From CAZIQY01 sp964541605 (GTDB taxonomy: Bacteria > Desulfobacterota > Syntrophia > Syntrophales > UBA2185): DNA of 16,630 nt. Positions within the stretch are counted from its first letter, which is position 1, and every line of letters starts with the position of its first letter. The notes below the pieces were generated by a model. It had not been told where the DNA came from. It saw only the letters and a list, made by a program, of their open reading frames with translations, and ran no database searches. Shown here piece by piece: positions 1 through 7,307 of this stretch. The position numbers were made by a program, and so were the translations under genes. The stretch is taken from the NCBI GenBank assembly GCA_964541605.1, contig CAZIQY010000062.1, positions 1-16,630 on the forward strand, written 5' to 3'.

Positions 1-429
1 CTCCCAAATGAATTGTGCGACAATTATATCATATTTGAATTAGAAATGGAATAAGGTCATAAGCCTTAAATAAATTCTGCCCAATATTAGTAGTGAGACA
101 AAATGAATTTTGAGACTGCCTTATATTTGTTGCGAATTAAATTTTATCCTGCACCTATATATACCCAGGAAAAAGATCAGTAAAAAAAGACCTCGAATAA
201 GATTATTTTGTCGCCGATTTCATTTATCTATCCATACCTATTTCAGAAAACATATTCTGCGACAACATCCCGCCATATCCCACATAATCCCTTATCATCC
301 CGCATCTTTTTCGTCATTTTCACATTAAACTACTTGTCACCGTTTATATTAATCCCTTCACTGTTATGAGGGGATCAAACCCCATGAACTGGAAACAAGG
401 CCTATTCCCAGCCTGAATGTAGGCATATT
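1..429. other. AT-rich intergenic region without a supported gene
   Basis: The stretch left of the tRNA terminator is visibly richer in A and T than the rest of the window. The longest open frame (110-328, plus) begins with TTG, has no ribosome binding site and encodes a basic, Ile/His-rich peptide that I do not recognise, so I do not call it a gene. The only structure I can point to is a phased array of ATCCC motifs at 267-301 and a small GGGG/CCCC inverted repeat at 370-383. Confidence 0.6.
267..301. repeat. Four ATCCC motifs with exact 10-bp period
   Basis: ATCCC begins at 267, 277, 287 and 297, so the spacing is exactly 10 bp, about one helical turn. The five bases between copies differ. 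The period is not a multiple of three, so it does not come from a repeated peptide. Direct repeats with helical spacing can be sites for a regulator that binds one face of DNA, but no target gene is visible in the window. A further ATCCC occurs at 352-356, out of phase. Confidence 0.6.
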
Positions 430-454
430 AAAAAATGAGCTTCCCTTTGGAAGC
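430..454 (-). terminator. Rho-independent terminator of tRNA-Arg
   Basis: Read on the minus strand, GCTTCC (454-449), a four-base loop and GGAAGC (444-439) form a perfect 6-bp stem. Three bases later comes a run of six T (435-430). It starts about 10 nt beyond the encoded CCA of the tRNA, the expected place for a single-gene tRNA transcript. Confidence 0.65.
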
Positions 455-463
455 CCTTATATT

Positions 464-540
464 TGGTACCCCCGGCGCGACTCGAACGCGCGGCACACGG
501 ATTAGGAATCCGTTGCTCTATCCGCCTGAGCTACGGGGGC
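464..540 (-). tRNA. tRNA-Arg (anticodon CCT)
   Basis: The minus strand folds as a 77-nt cloverleaf. The acceptor stem is GCCCCCG with CGGGGGT (one G-U pair). The D arm is GCTC/GAGC, the anticodon stem is ACGGA/TCCGT around the loop TTCCTAA, and the T arm is GCGCG TTCGAGT CGCGC. The loop places CCT at positions 34-36, reading the arginine codon AGG. The discriminator base is A, and the 3' CCA is encoded in the DNA (466-464). It is a lone tRNA with its own promoter and terminator and no tRNA neighbours. I see no integrase or attachment-site duplication next to it. Confidence 0.95.
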
Positions 541-566
541 ACACGGATGATGTGTTGGGAAGATGC

Positions 567-594
567 GTTTAACATGATTTGCCGGAGGTGTCAA
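567..594 (-). promoter_or_regulatory. Probable sigma70 promoter of tRNA-Arg
   Basis: On the minus strand a perfect -35 box TTGACA (594-589) is followed after 16 bp by TTAAAC (572-567), a weak -10 match. Transcription would start near 560, about 20 nt before the mature tRNA 5' end at 540. The perfect -35 box and the position make this plausible; the poor -10 box keeps confidence moderate. Confidence 0.5.
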
Positions 595-651
595 TGTTTC
601 AGTCACGGCTTATCCGGGGAAGGAGAGGAGTATTTTCGCAAGGATGGCAGG

Positions 652-1551
652 TTACATTGCTTTCCGGAGGTGCGTTTCGATGATGCAGTCGTCACTGAAA
701 TTCGGAAGCTGCAGATAATCGGGGGGTGTCCCTTCAATTGCCTCTTCGGGGATAAGGCCGATCAGCTCGGATTCCAGGATGGGCACTCCGGAGAGCGCCG
801 CCCGCTTTTTTACGGCATCGAACGCGGCACGGACGGACGTCACTCTGTAGTTGGTCAGGTTTATGGAAACCTGGACGATCTTTCGGCTTTTTAAAGGCAC
901 ACCTATGGCCTTAAGGTATTTTAACCCGCCTCCGGACTGCCGGATGGCTGCTGCAATGTTTTTTGCCAGGCCCAGGTCTTCGGTGTCCAGGTTTATATTG
1001 AAAGCAATGAGCGGCATTCTTGCACCGACAACGGCAGCCCCCGACCGGTCATTGAAAACGGCCGGCCCCGCGTCGGGTTGCCAGTGGGAGCACTTGATTT
1101 TTTCTTTCAGTTTCTCGTATCCGCCCCTTCTGATTTTGGAAAGTTCCTTCCTGTCGTGGTGCAGGGCCGCTTCGCCATAGTAATAAACGGGTATCCGGCA
1201 TTTCCCTGCAAAATCCCGGCCGAACCGGTGGGCAAGCGCGACGGCGTCCGGCATGTCCGCACCGCTGAGGGGAACAAACGGGACGACGTCGACAGCGCCG
1301 AGGCGGGGGTGCACCCCTTCGTGCTTCCGCATGTCGATGACAGCGGCGGCTTTCGTACAGGCGGCCATGGCTCCCGCAAAGACGTCATCGGGCGATCCGA
1401 TAAAGGTGAAAACGCTCCGGTGGTGGTCGCCGTCCATGGAAAAATCGAGCAGCCTGACCCCCCGTACCGAACGAACGGCATCGGCGATCGCATCGACTTT
1501 CGCCGTGTCTCTACCCTCGCTGAAATTGGGAACGCATTCCATGATTTTCAT
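652..1551 (-). CDS. ftcD: Glutamate formimidoyltransferase
   Basis: This 299-residue protein matches the formiminotransferase half of FTCD. It transfers the formimino group between N-formimino-glutamate and tetrahydrofolate in the cytoplasm, a step of histidine degradation and, in anaerobes, of formimino-linked one-carbon metabolism. The N-terminal ECVPNFSEGR stretch (residues 5-14) is a family hallmark. HEGVHPRLGAVD (77-88) carries the conserved His-Pro-Arg, with His81 close to the catalytic histidine of the mammalian enzyme. The length fits a stand-alone transferase; no cyclodeaminase domain follows and no other histidine-degradation gene is in the window. The ATG lies 6 bp after the phosphatase stop and has no clear Shine-Dalgarno, suggesting translational coupling. 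It is probably the last gene of the ftsY-phosphatase-ftcD unit. Confidence 0.9.
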   Translation of the reverse strand: MKIMECVPNFSEGRDTAKVDAIADAVRSVRGVRLLDFSMDGDHHRSVFTFIGSPDDVFAGAMAACTKAAAVIDMRKHEGVHPRLGAVDVVPFVPLSGADMPDAVALAHRFGRDFAGKCRIPVYYYGEAALHHDRKELSKIRRGGYEKLKEKIKCSHWQPDAGPAVFNDRSGAAVVGARMPLIAFNINLDTEDLGLAKNIAAAIRQSGGGLKYLKAIGVPLKSRKIVQVSINLTNYRVTSVRAAFDAVKKRAALSGVPILESELIGLIPEEAIEGTPPDYLQLPNFSDDCIIETHLRKAM

Positions 1552-1557
1552 AGGATG

Positions 1558-2205
1558 TCAGACCTGATGGAGGATCATTTCCGGCAGTTCCAGGCATGTC
1601 AGCTTGCCGCCGAAGACCGCTCCCGTATCGATGCCGATTTTATTTTTTTCTACGTGGGGCGCGGTATAGGATATGGGGGTGTGACCGAATATAACCGTCT
1701 TTCCGAAATCGTACGGGGAATTGATGAAATCGTATCTGATCCACAACAGATCATCCATGGTCTGCTGTTCGAGAGGAATGCCCGGCCTTAAACCGGCGTG
1801 GACGAAAATATAGCGGTCCGTCTCATAAAACGGCTGAAGCGTGGAGAAGAACTGCATATGGCTTTCCGGAACGATTAAATTTTCCGCCCGTCCCTCTCTC
1901 ATGAACCCGTAGGATATGAGCGTTCTCAATCCGCCATTGTGCATGAACAGTTCCTCATCCCTGCGCTCGCAGTAATAGTTGAGGAACATTTGCTCGTGGT
2001 TGCCCTGGAGGCAAATGACGTTTTCGACATATTTCCTTATCCCCAGGATTGAATCGACGACCCCTTTGGAATCGGGTCCCCTGTCCACGTAGTCCCCGAC
2101 GAAGACAACGGTGTCTTCCTTCCCGTCGATACGAAGTTTCTCGATGAGGGAATCGAGTTTGTCGTTGCAGCCGTGAATATCTCCAATGGCGAATATTTTA
2201 CCCAT
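1558..2205 (-). CDS. PPP-family metallophosphatase (bacterial Ser/Thr phosphatase or ApaH-like)
   Basis: This 215-residue protein has the full set of PPP-family metal-binding motifs: GDIHG (8-12), GDYVDRG (37-43), GNHE (68-71), HAG (136-138) and GHT (174-176). Such enzymes use two metal ions to hydrolyse phosphoester bonds, in bacteria usually phosphoserine/phosphothreonine or dinucleoside polyphosphates. Sequence alone does not decide between PrpA/PrpE-like and ApaH-like substrates. An in-frame ATG at 2238 would add 11 residues and overlap ftsY. I prefer the ATG at 2205, one base after the ftsY stop (TGATATG), because the protein then begins directly with the phosphatase core (MGKIFAIGDIHG). 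An AGGA lies 11 nt upstream, inside the end of ftsY. The 1-bp and 6-bp gaps to its neighbours indicate co-transcription with ftsY and ftcD. Confidence 0.88.
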   Translation of the reverse strand: MGKIFAIGDIHGCNDKLDSLIEKLRIDGKEDTVVFVGDYVDRGPDSKGVVDSILGIRKYVENVICLQGNHEQMFLNYYCERRDEELFMHNGGLRTLISYGFMREGRAENLIVPESHMQFFSTLQPFYETDRYIFVHAGLRPGIPLEQQTMDDLLWIRYDFINSPYDFGKTVIFGHTPISYTAPHVEKNKIGIDTGAVFGGKLTCLELPEMILHQV

Positions 2206-2206
2206 A

Positions 2207-3145
2207 TCAATGGTTATCCTGTCCGAACAGGGCGTCAACGAAATCCATGCTCTTGAACTCTCTCAGGTCATCCAGCCCCTCTCCGATGCCGATATAGCGG
2301 ATGGGGATATTGAGATCCCTGGCGATTCTGATGATGACACCTCCCTTGGCGGTGCCGTCCAGTTTTGTGATGACAATTCCTGTTACGCCGATTTCATCCT
2401 GGAACATCTTTGCCTGGGTAACGGCATTTTGGCCTGTCGTTGCGTCCAGGACGAGCAATATTTCATGGGGGGCGCCGGGAAGCTCCCTTGCCATGATCCG
2501 TTTCATCTTCTTCAACTCCTCCATCAGGTTGACCTTGGTGTGGAGTCTGCCCGCCGTATCGATGATGACGACATCGGCCCTCCCGGATTTCGCCGCGTGA
2601 ATGGCATCGAAAACGATGGCGGAAGGGTCCGAATCGATTTTCTGCTTGATCAGGGGGACGTTTACCCGGCGGCTCCATATCTCAAGCTGTTCGATGGCCG
2701 CGGCCCTGAAGGTGTCCGCTGCCGCTATCATGACAGGCATGCCCTGCTCTTTAAAACGATGCGCCAGCTTTCCAATGGTGGTTGTTTTTCCCGTGCCGTT
2801 CACGCCCACCACCATGATGGTAAAAAGTTGGCTCCGGGGAATGTGGAGCGGGGCTTCATTTCTTGTCAGGATATCCGTGATGGTCTCACGGAGGACTTTT
2901 TTCAGAAGTTCCGGACGATCAAGCTCTTTTCTTTTGACCTGTTCTTTAATCTTTTCGATGAGTTCGCAGGTAAAAGCAGGGCCGACATCGGCCGTTATCA
3001 GGATCTCTTCCAGTTCATCGTAGAGTTTCTGGTCGATGACCTTCTCTCCCAAGATAATGTCGTCAACGTTTTTGACGAGAAGATTCCTTGTTTTGGCAAG
3101 ACCGATCTTCAGTTTCTCAAAAAAACCTTTATTTTCGATGGCCAT
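2207..3145 (-). CDS. ftsY: Signal recognition particle receptor FtsY
   Basis: FtsY is the membrane-associated GTPase that docks SRP-ribosome complexes at the Sec translocon. The 312-residue protein consists of the NG domain with only a short N-terminal part and no long acidic A domain. Visible motifs are the P-loop GVNGTGKTT (114-122), DTFRAA (144-149), DTAGR (196-200), TKLDGTAKGG (260-269) and the C-terminal GIGEGLDDL (286-294). The first ~90 residues form the helical N domain. The ATG at 3145 follows a CAGGG Shine-Dalgarno at 8 nt. smc lies upstream with ftsY next, an order also known from Bacillus subtilis, but here separated by 413 bp of repeat-rich DNA. The phosphatase gene follows after 1 bp. 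Confidence 0.97.
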   Translation of the reverse strand: MAIENKGFFEKLKIGLAKTRNLLVKNVDDIILGEKVIDQKLYDELEEILITADVGPAFTCELIEKIKEQVKRKELDRPELLKKVLRETITDILTRNEAPLHIPRSQLFTIMVVGVNGTGKTTTIGKLAHRFKEQGMPVMIAAADTFRAAAIEQLEIWSRRVNVPLIKQKIDSDPSAIVFDAIHAAKSGRADVVIIDTAGRLHTKVNLMEELKKMKRIMARELPGAPHEILLVLDATTGQNAVTQAKMFQDEIGVTGIVITKLDGTAKGGVIIRIARDLNIPIRYIGIGEGLDDLREFKSMDFVDALFGQDNH

Positions 3146-3166
3146 TATTAAACCCTGTTTGTGAAA

Positions 3167-3182
3167 TGAGATCGCTATCTCA
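3167..3182. repeat. Small perfect inverted repeat upstream of the ftsY ribosome binding site
   Basis: TGAGAT, a four-base loop and ATCTCA form a perfect 6-bp inverted repeat 21 nt upstream of the ftsY start codon. In the mRNA it would make a small stem-loop just before the CAGGG Shine-Dalgarno. Its role is unknown; it may be incidental. Confidence 0.4.
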
Positions 3183-3197
3183 GGGAATGCCTCTTTT

Positions 3198-3270
3198 TGT
3201 CATTCCGGACTTGATCCGGAATCCAGTATTATCAAATACTTCCTGGATCCCCGCTTTCGCGGGGATGACA
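3198..3270. repeat. Palindromic dispersed repeat (TGTCATTCC...GGGATGACA type)
   Basis: The element starts with TGTCAT and ends with ATGACA, forming terminal inverted repeats. Inside are two perfect hairpins: TTCCGGA-CTTGA-TCCGGAA (3203-3221) and ATCCCCGC-TTTC-GCGGGGAT (3247-3266). ATCCAG (3221-3226) and CTGGAT (3243-3248) pair across the centre. This layout resembles the 'GTCATTCC(C)G...CGGGAATGAC' elements scattered through many proteobacterial intergenic regions, which behave like small non-coding mobile or REP-like repeats. The region 3276-3300 (GGATTCCCGCCTGCGAGG) looks like the eroded remnant of another copy. Confidence 0.75.
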
Positions 3271-3318
3271 GGGAAGCATGGATTCCCGCCTGCGAGGCTG
3301 TCTTGTAACTCCCTTTTT

Positions 3319-3402
3319 TGTCATTTCGAGTGAAACGAGAAATCCTTGTTCCCGACTGCAGGAAGGGATTTTTAAGATTCCTCACATTCGTTCAGAATGA
3401 CA
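3319..3402. repeat. Second dispersed repeat (TGTCATTTCGAG...AGAATGACA type)
   Basis: An 84-bp element bounded by TGTCATTTCGAGTGAAACGAGAAATC on the left and its degenerate inverse, ending AGAATGACA, on the right. The arms match imperfectly (AAATCC against GATTCC, and CGAGTGAAACGAG against CTCACATTCGTTC). The left arm recurs at 8619-8648 near amrS, so this family is dispersed even within this window. It lies 48 bp from the first repeat, inside the smc-ftsY gap. Confidence 0.7.
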
Positions 3403-3408
3403 TTTTCT

Positions 3409-3441
3409 TTATTCCGCCACAGCTTCTGTGCGCGGGAATAA
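3409..3441. repeat. Third imperfect palindrome in the smc-ftsY gap
   Basis: TTATTCC (3409-3415) pairs with GGAATAA (3435-3441), and CACAG (3418-3422) with CTGTG (3426-3430) around a three-base loop. GC/GC pairs and two single-base bulges lie between. It has no run of T directly after it on either strand, so it is not an obvious terminator. It probably belongs to the same cluster of palindromic repeats as the two elements to its left. Confidence 0.5.
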
Positions 3442-3504
3442 CAAAAGAGATACTGAGAATGACGAAAAATATTCTCAAGGTTCTCGGAATTTTTTGATAT
3501 GTGT

Positions 3505-3534
3505 TTTATAACCATTTTTATCGGAAGTTGTAAA
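3505..3534 (-). promoter_or_regulatory. Probable sigma70 promoter for the ftsY operon
   Basis: On the minus strand TTTACA (3534-3529) and TATAAA (3510-3505) are separated by 18 bp; each box matches the consensus at five of six positions. It lies just after the smc stop codon and points towards ftsY. A transcript from about 3497 would carry a leader of roughly 350 nt containing all the palindromic repeats of this gap. Confidence 0.5.
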
Positions 3535-3558
3535 GACGGGAATACAGCCGACGCGAAA

Positions 3559-6500
3559 TTAATTGAGGGCGACGGATACGACGGTGGAGATGCCCTGTTT
3601 CTGCATGGTGATCCCGAAGAGATTTTCGGCAAATTCCATGGTTCTCTTGTTATGGGTCACCATGATAATCTGGGAATTTGCAGCGGTATCTTTGACAAGA
3701 TGATTGAACAGAGAGATGTTTGCATCGTCCAGTGCCGCGTCCACCTCGTCAAGGACGAGGAAGGGCGCCGGCCGGTACAGGAGGATGGAAAAAATCAAAG
3801 CAATGGCGGCCAGGGATTTTTCACCGCCGGAAAGCAGGCTGATGCTCTGAGCCCGCTTGCCGGGAATCACGATATCAATGTCCACCCCCGTTTCCAGCAG
3901 ATCCGTTTCATCCGTTAACCTGAGGTTTCCCTTGCCGCCCGGGAATATCCTGGAAAATACCTCCTTGAAGCTTCGGTTGACGGCTTCAAAGGTTTCCGCA
4001 AACCGTTTTCTTGAGATCTGATTAATTCTTGTGATGGTTCTCTGGAGAGCGTCAAGGGAGGTGTTCAGGTCTGAGACCTGGCCCGTCAGAAAATCGAAGC
4101 GTTCCTTGATCTGATCGTACTCCGTCAGGGCAAGGAGATTCACTTCGCCGAAATTCTCAACGGATTGCCTGTCACCGGCAAGCCTTGTGGTCAGTTTCTC
4201 GATTTCCTGTTCATCGAGTTTCCGGAAATCGGGGATCAAGGCTCCTAAATTGATATAATATTTCCCTTCGATGTTTTTTGTTAAACCGTCCATCTGATAA
4301 GAGATTTCACGGTTTTCCATTTCCAGTTCGTTGATTTCCTGCACGATCTTGTCGCAGGTCTGTCGAACTTCCCGGATTTCCGCCTCCCCCTTCCGCAGTG
4401 AGGCTTCCCTTTCCTGCTGAAGGACTTTACTTTGAGTCAAGGTTTCTTCCAGTGCTTCGTAATCCCTGTAGAGCTTTTCCAGAAGGTCCTTTCCCCTTTC
4501 GATCTCTTTTGCCATTGATTCGACCTGAGACTCGCAGCTTCCAATGTCCTTCATCTTCGTGTCGATTTCAGAGGATAGGCCGACGATATCCGCGTGGAGC
4601 CTCGACAGGGTTCTGATGTTTGCATCCCTTTTCCCTTCCAGAGAAGTGAGCAGGATTTTTTGCTCCGTAAGCTCTTTTTCCTGGCCCTCCAGACGGGTCT
4701 TCAGCGCTTCCCATTCATTGCGGGAGGAAGACGTCACATGGTTGATCGACTTTTCCCGGCTCTCGTAGGAGCCGACTTCCTGCTTTACGGCATCAATCCT
4801 TTCCAGTGTTTCCGTTTCTTCCGATTTAAGGTTTTCGTGGCTGAATTCAAGGACATGAATTCTCTGTTCGGTTCGTCTGATGTCGTCTTCGAATCTTTCC
4901 ATGTCTTTCTTTTTACCGTTGATCCGAAGTTCCAGATGATGAATGTCCGATCCTGACTGAAGCAATTCTTCTTCCCATTCGGAGATCAGAGAAAGAATCC
5001 TTTTCCTGTTTTCCCTGTCCTCTTCGAGCCGTGCCGTCAGGTTTTCCGCTTCAGCTTCCAGCTCGGCAATTTCTCTCTTGTTCTGCAGGAGGCTTCTTTC
5101 GCCGTTTGCTTTGCTGCCTCCGGTCAACACGCCCTGCGGGGTGATGATGTCCCCCTCCGGCGTGACAAAGGTACCCCTGAAGCCGTTCATTTCCCACAGA
5201 GAAATGCCGCGATTCAGGTTCGGTATTAAAAGGACGTCCCCAAGGAGATAATCAGCGATTTTTTCAAAATCCTGACGGACGTTCACCAGATCGATGAGTC
5301 TGACCGCTTCTTTTAGATGATCTGCCGGTTTTGAATCCAAACCATTGTTTCTGACTTCCAGGGGAACGAAACTTCCCCTCCCCAGGGAATAGCTCTTCAG
5401 ATAATCGATCGCTCTGACGCCATCCTCCTGGCTTTTAACCACGACATACTGGAGCTTTTCTCCCAGGACGGCCTCAACAGCCGTTTCGTACTCCCTGGGA
5501 ACATTGATGTGATCGGCCACCAGTCCGATAAAGGCGTTGCGGATAGTCATTTCCGAACCGGCCTTTTTATCGGCCGTCATGATGGACTTTATCCCTTCGT
5601 TGCACCATGCATAGCTTTCCTGGAACTCCTTCAGGGAAGTCAACCGCGTGGACTTTCTTCCCGCTTCTTCCTTCCTTTCCGAAATCTCTTCATCGAGCTC
5701 TTCCAGTTCCCCTTTCGACCGCTCGCATTCGTTGCCTGCGACGGATTTCCTTTCCCTGAGTTCCTCCAGGGAATCTTCATCCGATTTCAATTCCGTCCGG
5801 AGTTGCTCGATGTCTTGAAGAATCGAATCCAGCCTTTCACGGTGTTCGTAGATTTCCCTGTTGTCCCGATCCGCTCTTTTCCTGAGATCCTCGATTCTCT
5901 TTTCGAGGCTGATGAGCATGTTTTTTGCCTTGGCCTTGCCCGTTACGATATCGATGTATTCGACTTTCTTTTCCTCGAGATCCCGGTGCAGGGCATCGGC
6001 TTCTTCCTTGATTTCCTCGACCTTTATCTGGGACTGTGAGACCGCATGGCGAACGTTTTCTATTTTATCGTCCGATTCGCCCGTCACGGTCTTCAAAACT
6101 TCTATTTCTCCGGTGACATTTTCCTGTCTCTCCCTGAGAACCTCAACCTCCGAGAGGTTCTTTTGCTTTCTTTCGAGGAGGTCTTTGATATGACCCTTCG
6201 TATATTCGATCTTTTGCTCCTCGATATTGATGATGTTTCTCACGTCGTAAAGTTTTTTCTGGCAGTCTGAGAGTTTCTCCTCATTCTCAAGGATTTCCAC
6301 CTTTAATCCTTCAAAGGCGGCCTCCAGTCCCTTGAGGTTCGTCCTGATTTCCATTTCCCTTCTGTCAAGAACCGCGCGTGATTCTTTCAGCGATTCTCCT
6401 TTTGCGGATAAGTCCGCATGGACCTGGAGGGCCAGAGTGATCTCCGCTTCCTTGACCCGTTTTTTCAGTTCCCGGTATTGTTCCGCTCGTTTTGCCTGCC

Positions 6501-7128
6501 TCGATACGGCATTGAGCTGGGTCTTGACTTCTTTGATGATATCGTTCAGGCGCAGGATATTCTGTCTGGTTGCCTCCATCTTCCGGGAGGCAGCTTCCTT
6601 CCTGCTTTTATATTTGGATATTCCCGCGGCATCTTCGATGAACTGCCTTCTATCTTCAGGCTTTGCCTCGACGAGACTGGCAACGCTGTTCTGTTCGACG
6701 ATGGAATACGTTTTGGCACCGACCCCTGTGCCCATGAAAAATTCTCTGACGTCAAGCAGTCTGCAGGGGACTTTGTTGATGGTGTACTCACTTTCCCCAT
6801 CCCGGAACAATTTTCTTGAAATCATGACCTCACTGCAGTCGGCGTATGTTCCGGAAAAAGAATGGCCGTTATTCTCAATAACCATGGATACTTCCGCCAT
6901 GCCGATGGGACCTGTATCTTCCGCCCCGTGAAAGATGACGTCGTCCATCTTCTTCCCCCGGAGGGTCTTGACCCGCTGCTCGCCCAAGACCCAGCGGATG
7001 GCGTCGACAATATTGCTCTTGCCGCATCCGTTGGGGCCGACAACGGCGGTGATGCCGTCAGAGAAGTCTAAAACGACTTTGTCTCTGAAAGATTTAAATC
7101 CGACGATTTCCAGATTCTTCAGTCTCAT
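3559..7128 (-). CDS. smc: Chromosome segregation/condensation ATPase SMC
   Basis: This 1189-residue protein has the full SMC architecture. SMC dimers with ScpA and ScpB extrude and hold DNA loops, organising and separating chromosomes. The N-terminal Walker A is GPNGCGKS (31-38), followed by a long coiled coil. A hinge domain lies at about 515-670 (IGLVADH at its start, GVLTGGSK at its end), then the returning coiled coil. The C-terminal head holds LSGGEKSL (1099-1106) and Walker B FLVLDEVDAALD (1123-1134). The frame is open upstream to 7206, but those 26 residues overlap the promoter at 7166-7194 and are unlike SMC. The protein begins MRLKNLEIVGFKSF, the usual SMC start, at 7128. The only Shine-Dalgarno, AGGA, is 13 nt upstream, so initiation may be weak. 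No scpA or scpB is in the window. Confidence 0.97.
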   Translation of the reverse strand: MRLKNLEIVGFKSFRDKVVLDFSDGITAVVGPNGCGKSNIVDAIRWVLGEQRVKTLRGKKMDDVIFHGAEDTGPIGMAEVSMVIENNGHSFSGTYADCSEVMISRKLFRDGESEYTINKVPCRLLDVREFFMGTGVGAKTYSIVEQNSVASLVEAKPEDRRQFIEDAAGISKYKSRKEAASRKMEATRQNILRLNDIIKEVKTQLNAVSRQAKRAEQYRELKKRVKEAEITLALQVHADLSAKGESLKESRAVLDRREMEIRTNLKGLEAAFEGLKVEILENEEKLSDCQKKLYDVRNIINIEEQKIEYTKGHIKDLLERKQKNLSEVEVLRERQENVTGEIEVLKTVTGESDDKIENVRHAVSQSQIKVEEIKEEADALHRDLEEKKVEYIDIVTGKAKAKNMLISLEKRIEDLRKRADRDNREIYEHRERLDSILQDIEQLRTELKSDEDSLEELRERKSVAGNECERSKGELEELDEEISERKEEAGRKSTRLTSLKEFQESYAWCNEGIKSIMTADKKAGSEMTIRNAFIGLVADHINVPREYETAVEAVLGEKLQYVVVKSQEDGVRAIDYLKSYSLGRGSFVPLEVRNNGLDSKPADHLKEAVRLIDLVNVRQDFEKIADYLLGDVLLIPNLNRGISLWEMNGFRGTFVTPEGDIITPQGVLTGGSKANGERSLLQNKREIAELEAEAENLTARLEEDRENRKRILSLISEWEEELLQSGSDIHHLELRINGKKKDMERFEDDIRRTEQRIHVLEFSHENLKSEETETLERIDAVKQEVGSYESREKSINHVTSSSRNEWEALKTRLEGQEKELTEQKILLTSLEGKRDANIRTLSRLHADIVGLSSEIDTKMKDIGSCESQVESMAKEIERGKDLLEKLYRDYEALEETLTQSKVLQQEREASLRKGEAEIREVRQTCDKIVQEINELEMENREISYQMDGLTKNIEGKYYINLGALIPDFRKLDEQEIEKLTTRLAGDRQSVENFGEVNLLALTEYDQIKERFDFLTGQVSDLNTSLDALQRTITRINQISRKRFAETFEAVNRSFKEVFSRIFPGGKGNLRLTDETDLLETGVDIDIVIPGKRAQSISLLSGGEKSLAAIALIFSILLYRPAPFLVLDEVDAALDDANISLFNHLVKDTAANSQIIMVTHNKRTMEFAENLFGITMQKQGISTVVSVALN

Positions 7129-7165
7129 TGCTTTTTTTGCATCCTTACGGTAATGAACCAAATGA

Positions 7166-7194
7166 ATTTTAACAAAAGAAACGCCACTTGTAAA
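7166..7194 (-). promoter_or_regulatory. Sigma70-type promoter of smc
   Basis: Minus-strand boxes TTTACA (7194-7189) and TAAAAT (7171-7166) are separated by exactly 17 bp; each matches the consensus at five of six positions. The predicted start of transcription, near 7158, leaves a leader of about 30 nt before the smc ATG at 7128. This placement supports the shorter smc start. Confidence 0.65.
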
Positions 7195-7230
7195 GAAAAA
7201 ATACAACCAAATGTATCCGGAATAATTTCG

Positions 7231-7245
7231 ACCACAATATGTGGT
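7231..7245. promoter_or_regulatory. Inverted repeat in the divergent smc / DUF2007 intergenic region
   Basis: ACCACA-ATA-TGTGGT is a perfect 6-bp inverted repeat with a three-base centre. It lies 37 bp upstream of the smc -35 box and about 60 bp upstream of the plus-strand gene. The shape fits a dimeric regulator site between divergent genes, but no regulator is identified and a chance palindrome is possible. Confidence 0.3.
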
Positions 7246-7307
7246 ATCAGAGCAGGCATCGAAAAAAGTCCTGTTTCATGCTGAAGGAACGTGTTAGGGG
7301 TTCGATA

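Noticed and set aside
110..328. 72-codon open frame at the left edge
   Set aside because: It starts with TTG, has no Shine-Dalgarno and no recognisable features in AT-rich DNA, and the 10-bp repeat inside is out of step with codons.
464..651. Integration site of a mobile element at tRNA-Arg
   Set aside because: No integrase, no duplicate of the tRNA 3' end and no foreign-looking gene lies within the window; the left flank is only AT-rich and is cut by the window edge.
2206..2238. 11-residue extension of the phosphatase overlapping ftsY
   Set aside because: The ATG at 2205, one base after the ftsY stop, begins directly with the conserved core and fits tight operon packing.
3146..3558. CRISPR array
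   Set aside because: The repeats are palindromic elements of different sequence and unequal length, not identical direct repeats with regular spacers.
3499..6931. Long plus-strand frames antisense to smc and its flank
   Set aside because: They lack ribosome binding sites and recognisable domains, and reflect the codon bias of smc on the other strand.
7129..7206. 26-residue N-terminal extension of SMC
   Set aside because: It overlaps a good promoter at 7166-7194, and SMC proteins normally start at MRLKNLEI...; the ATG at 7128 is preferred.
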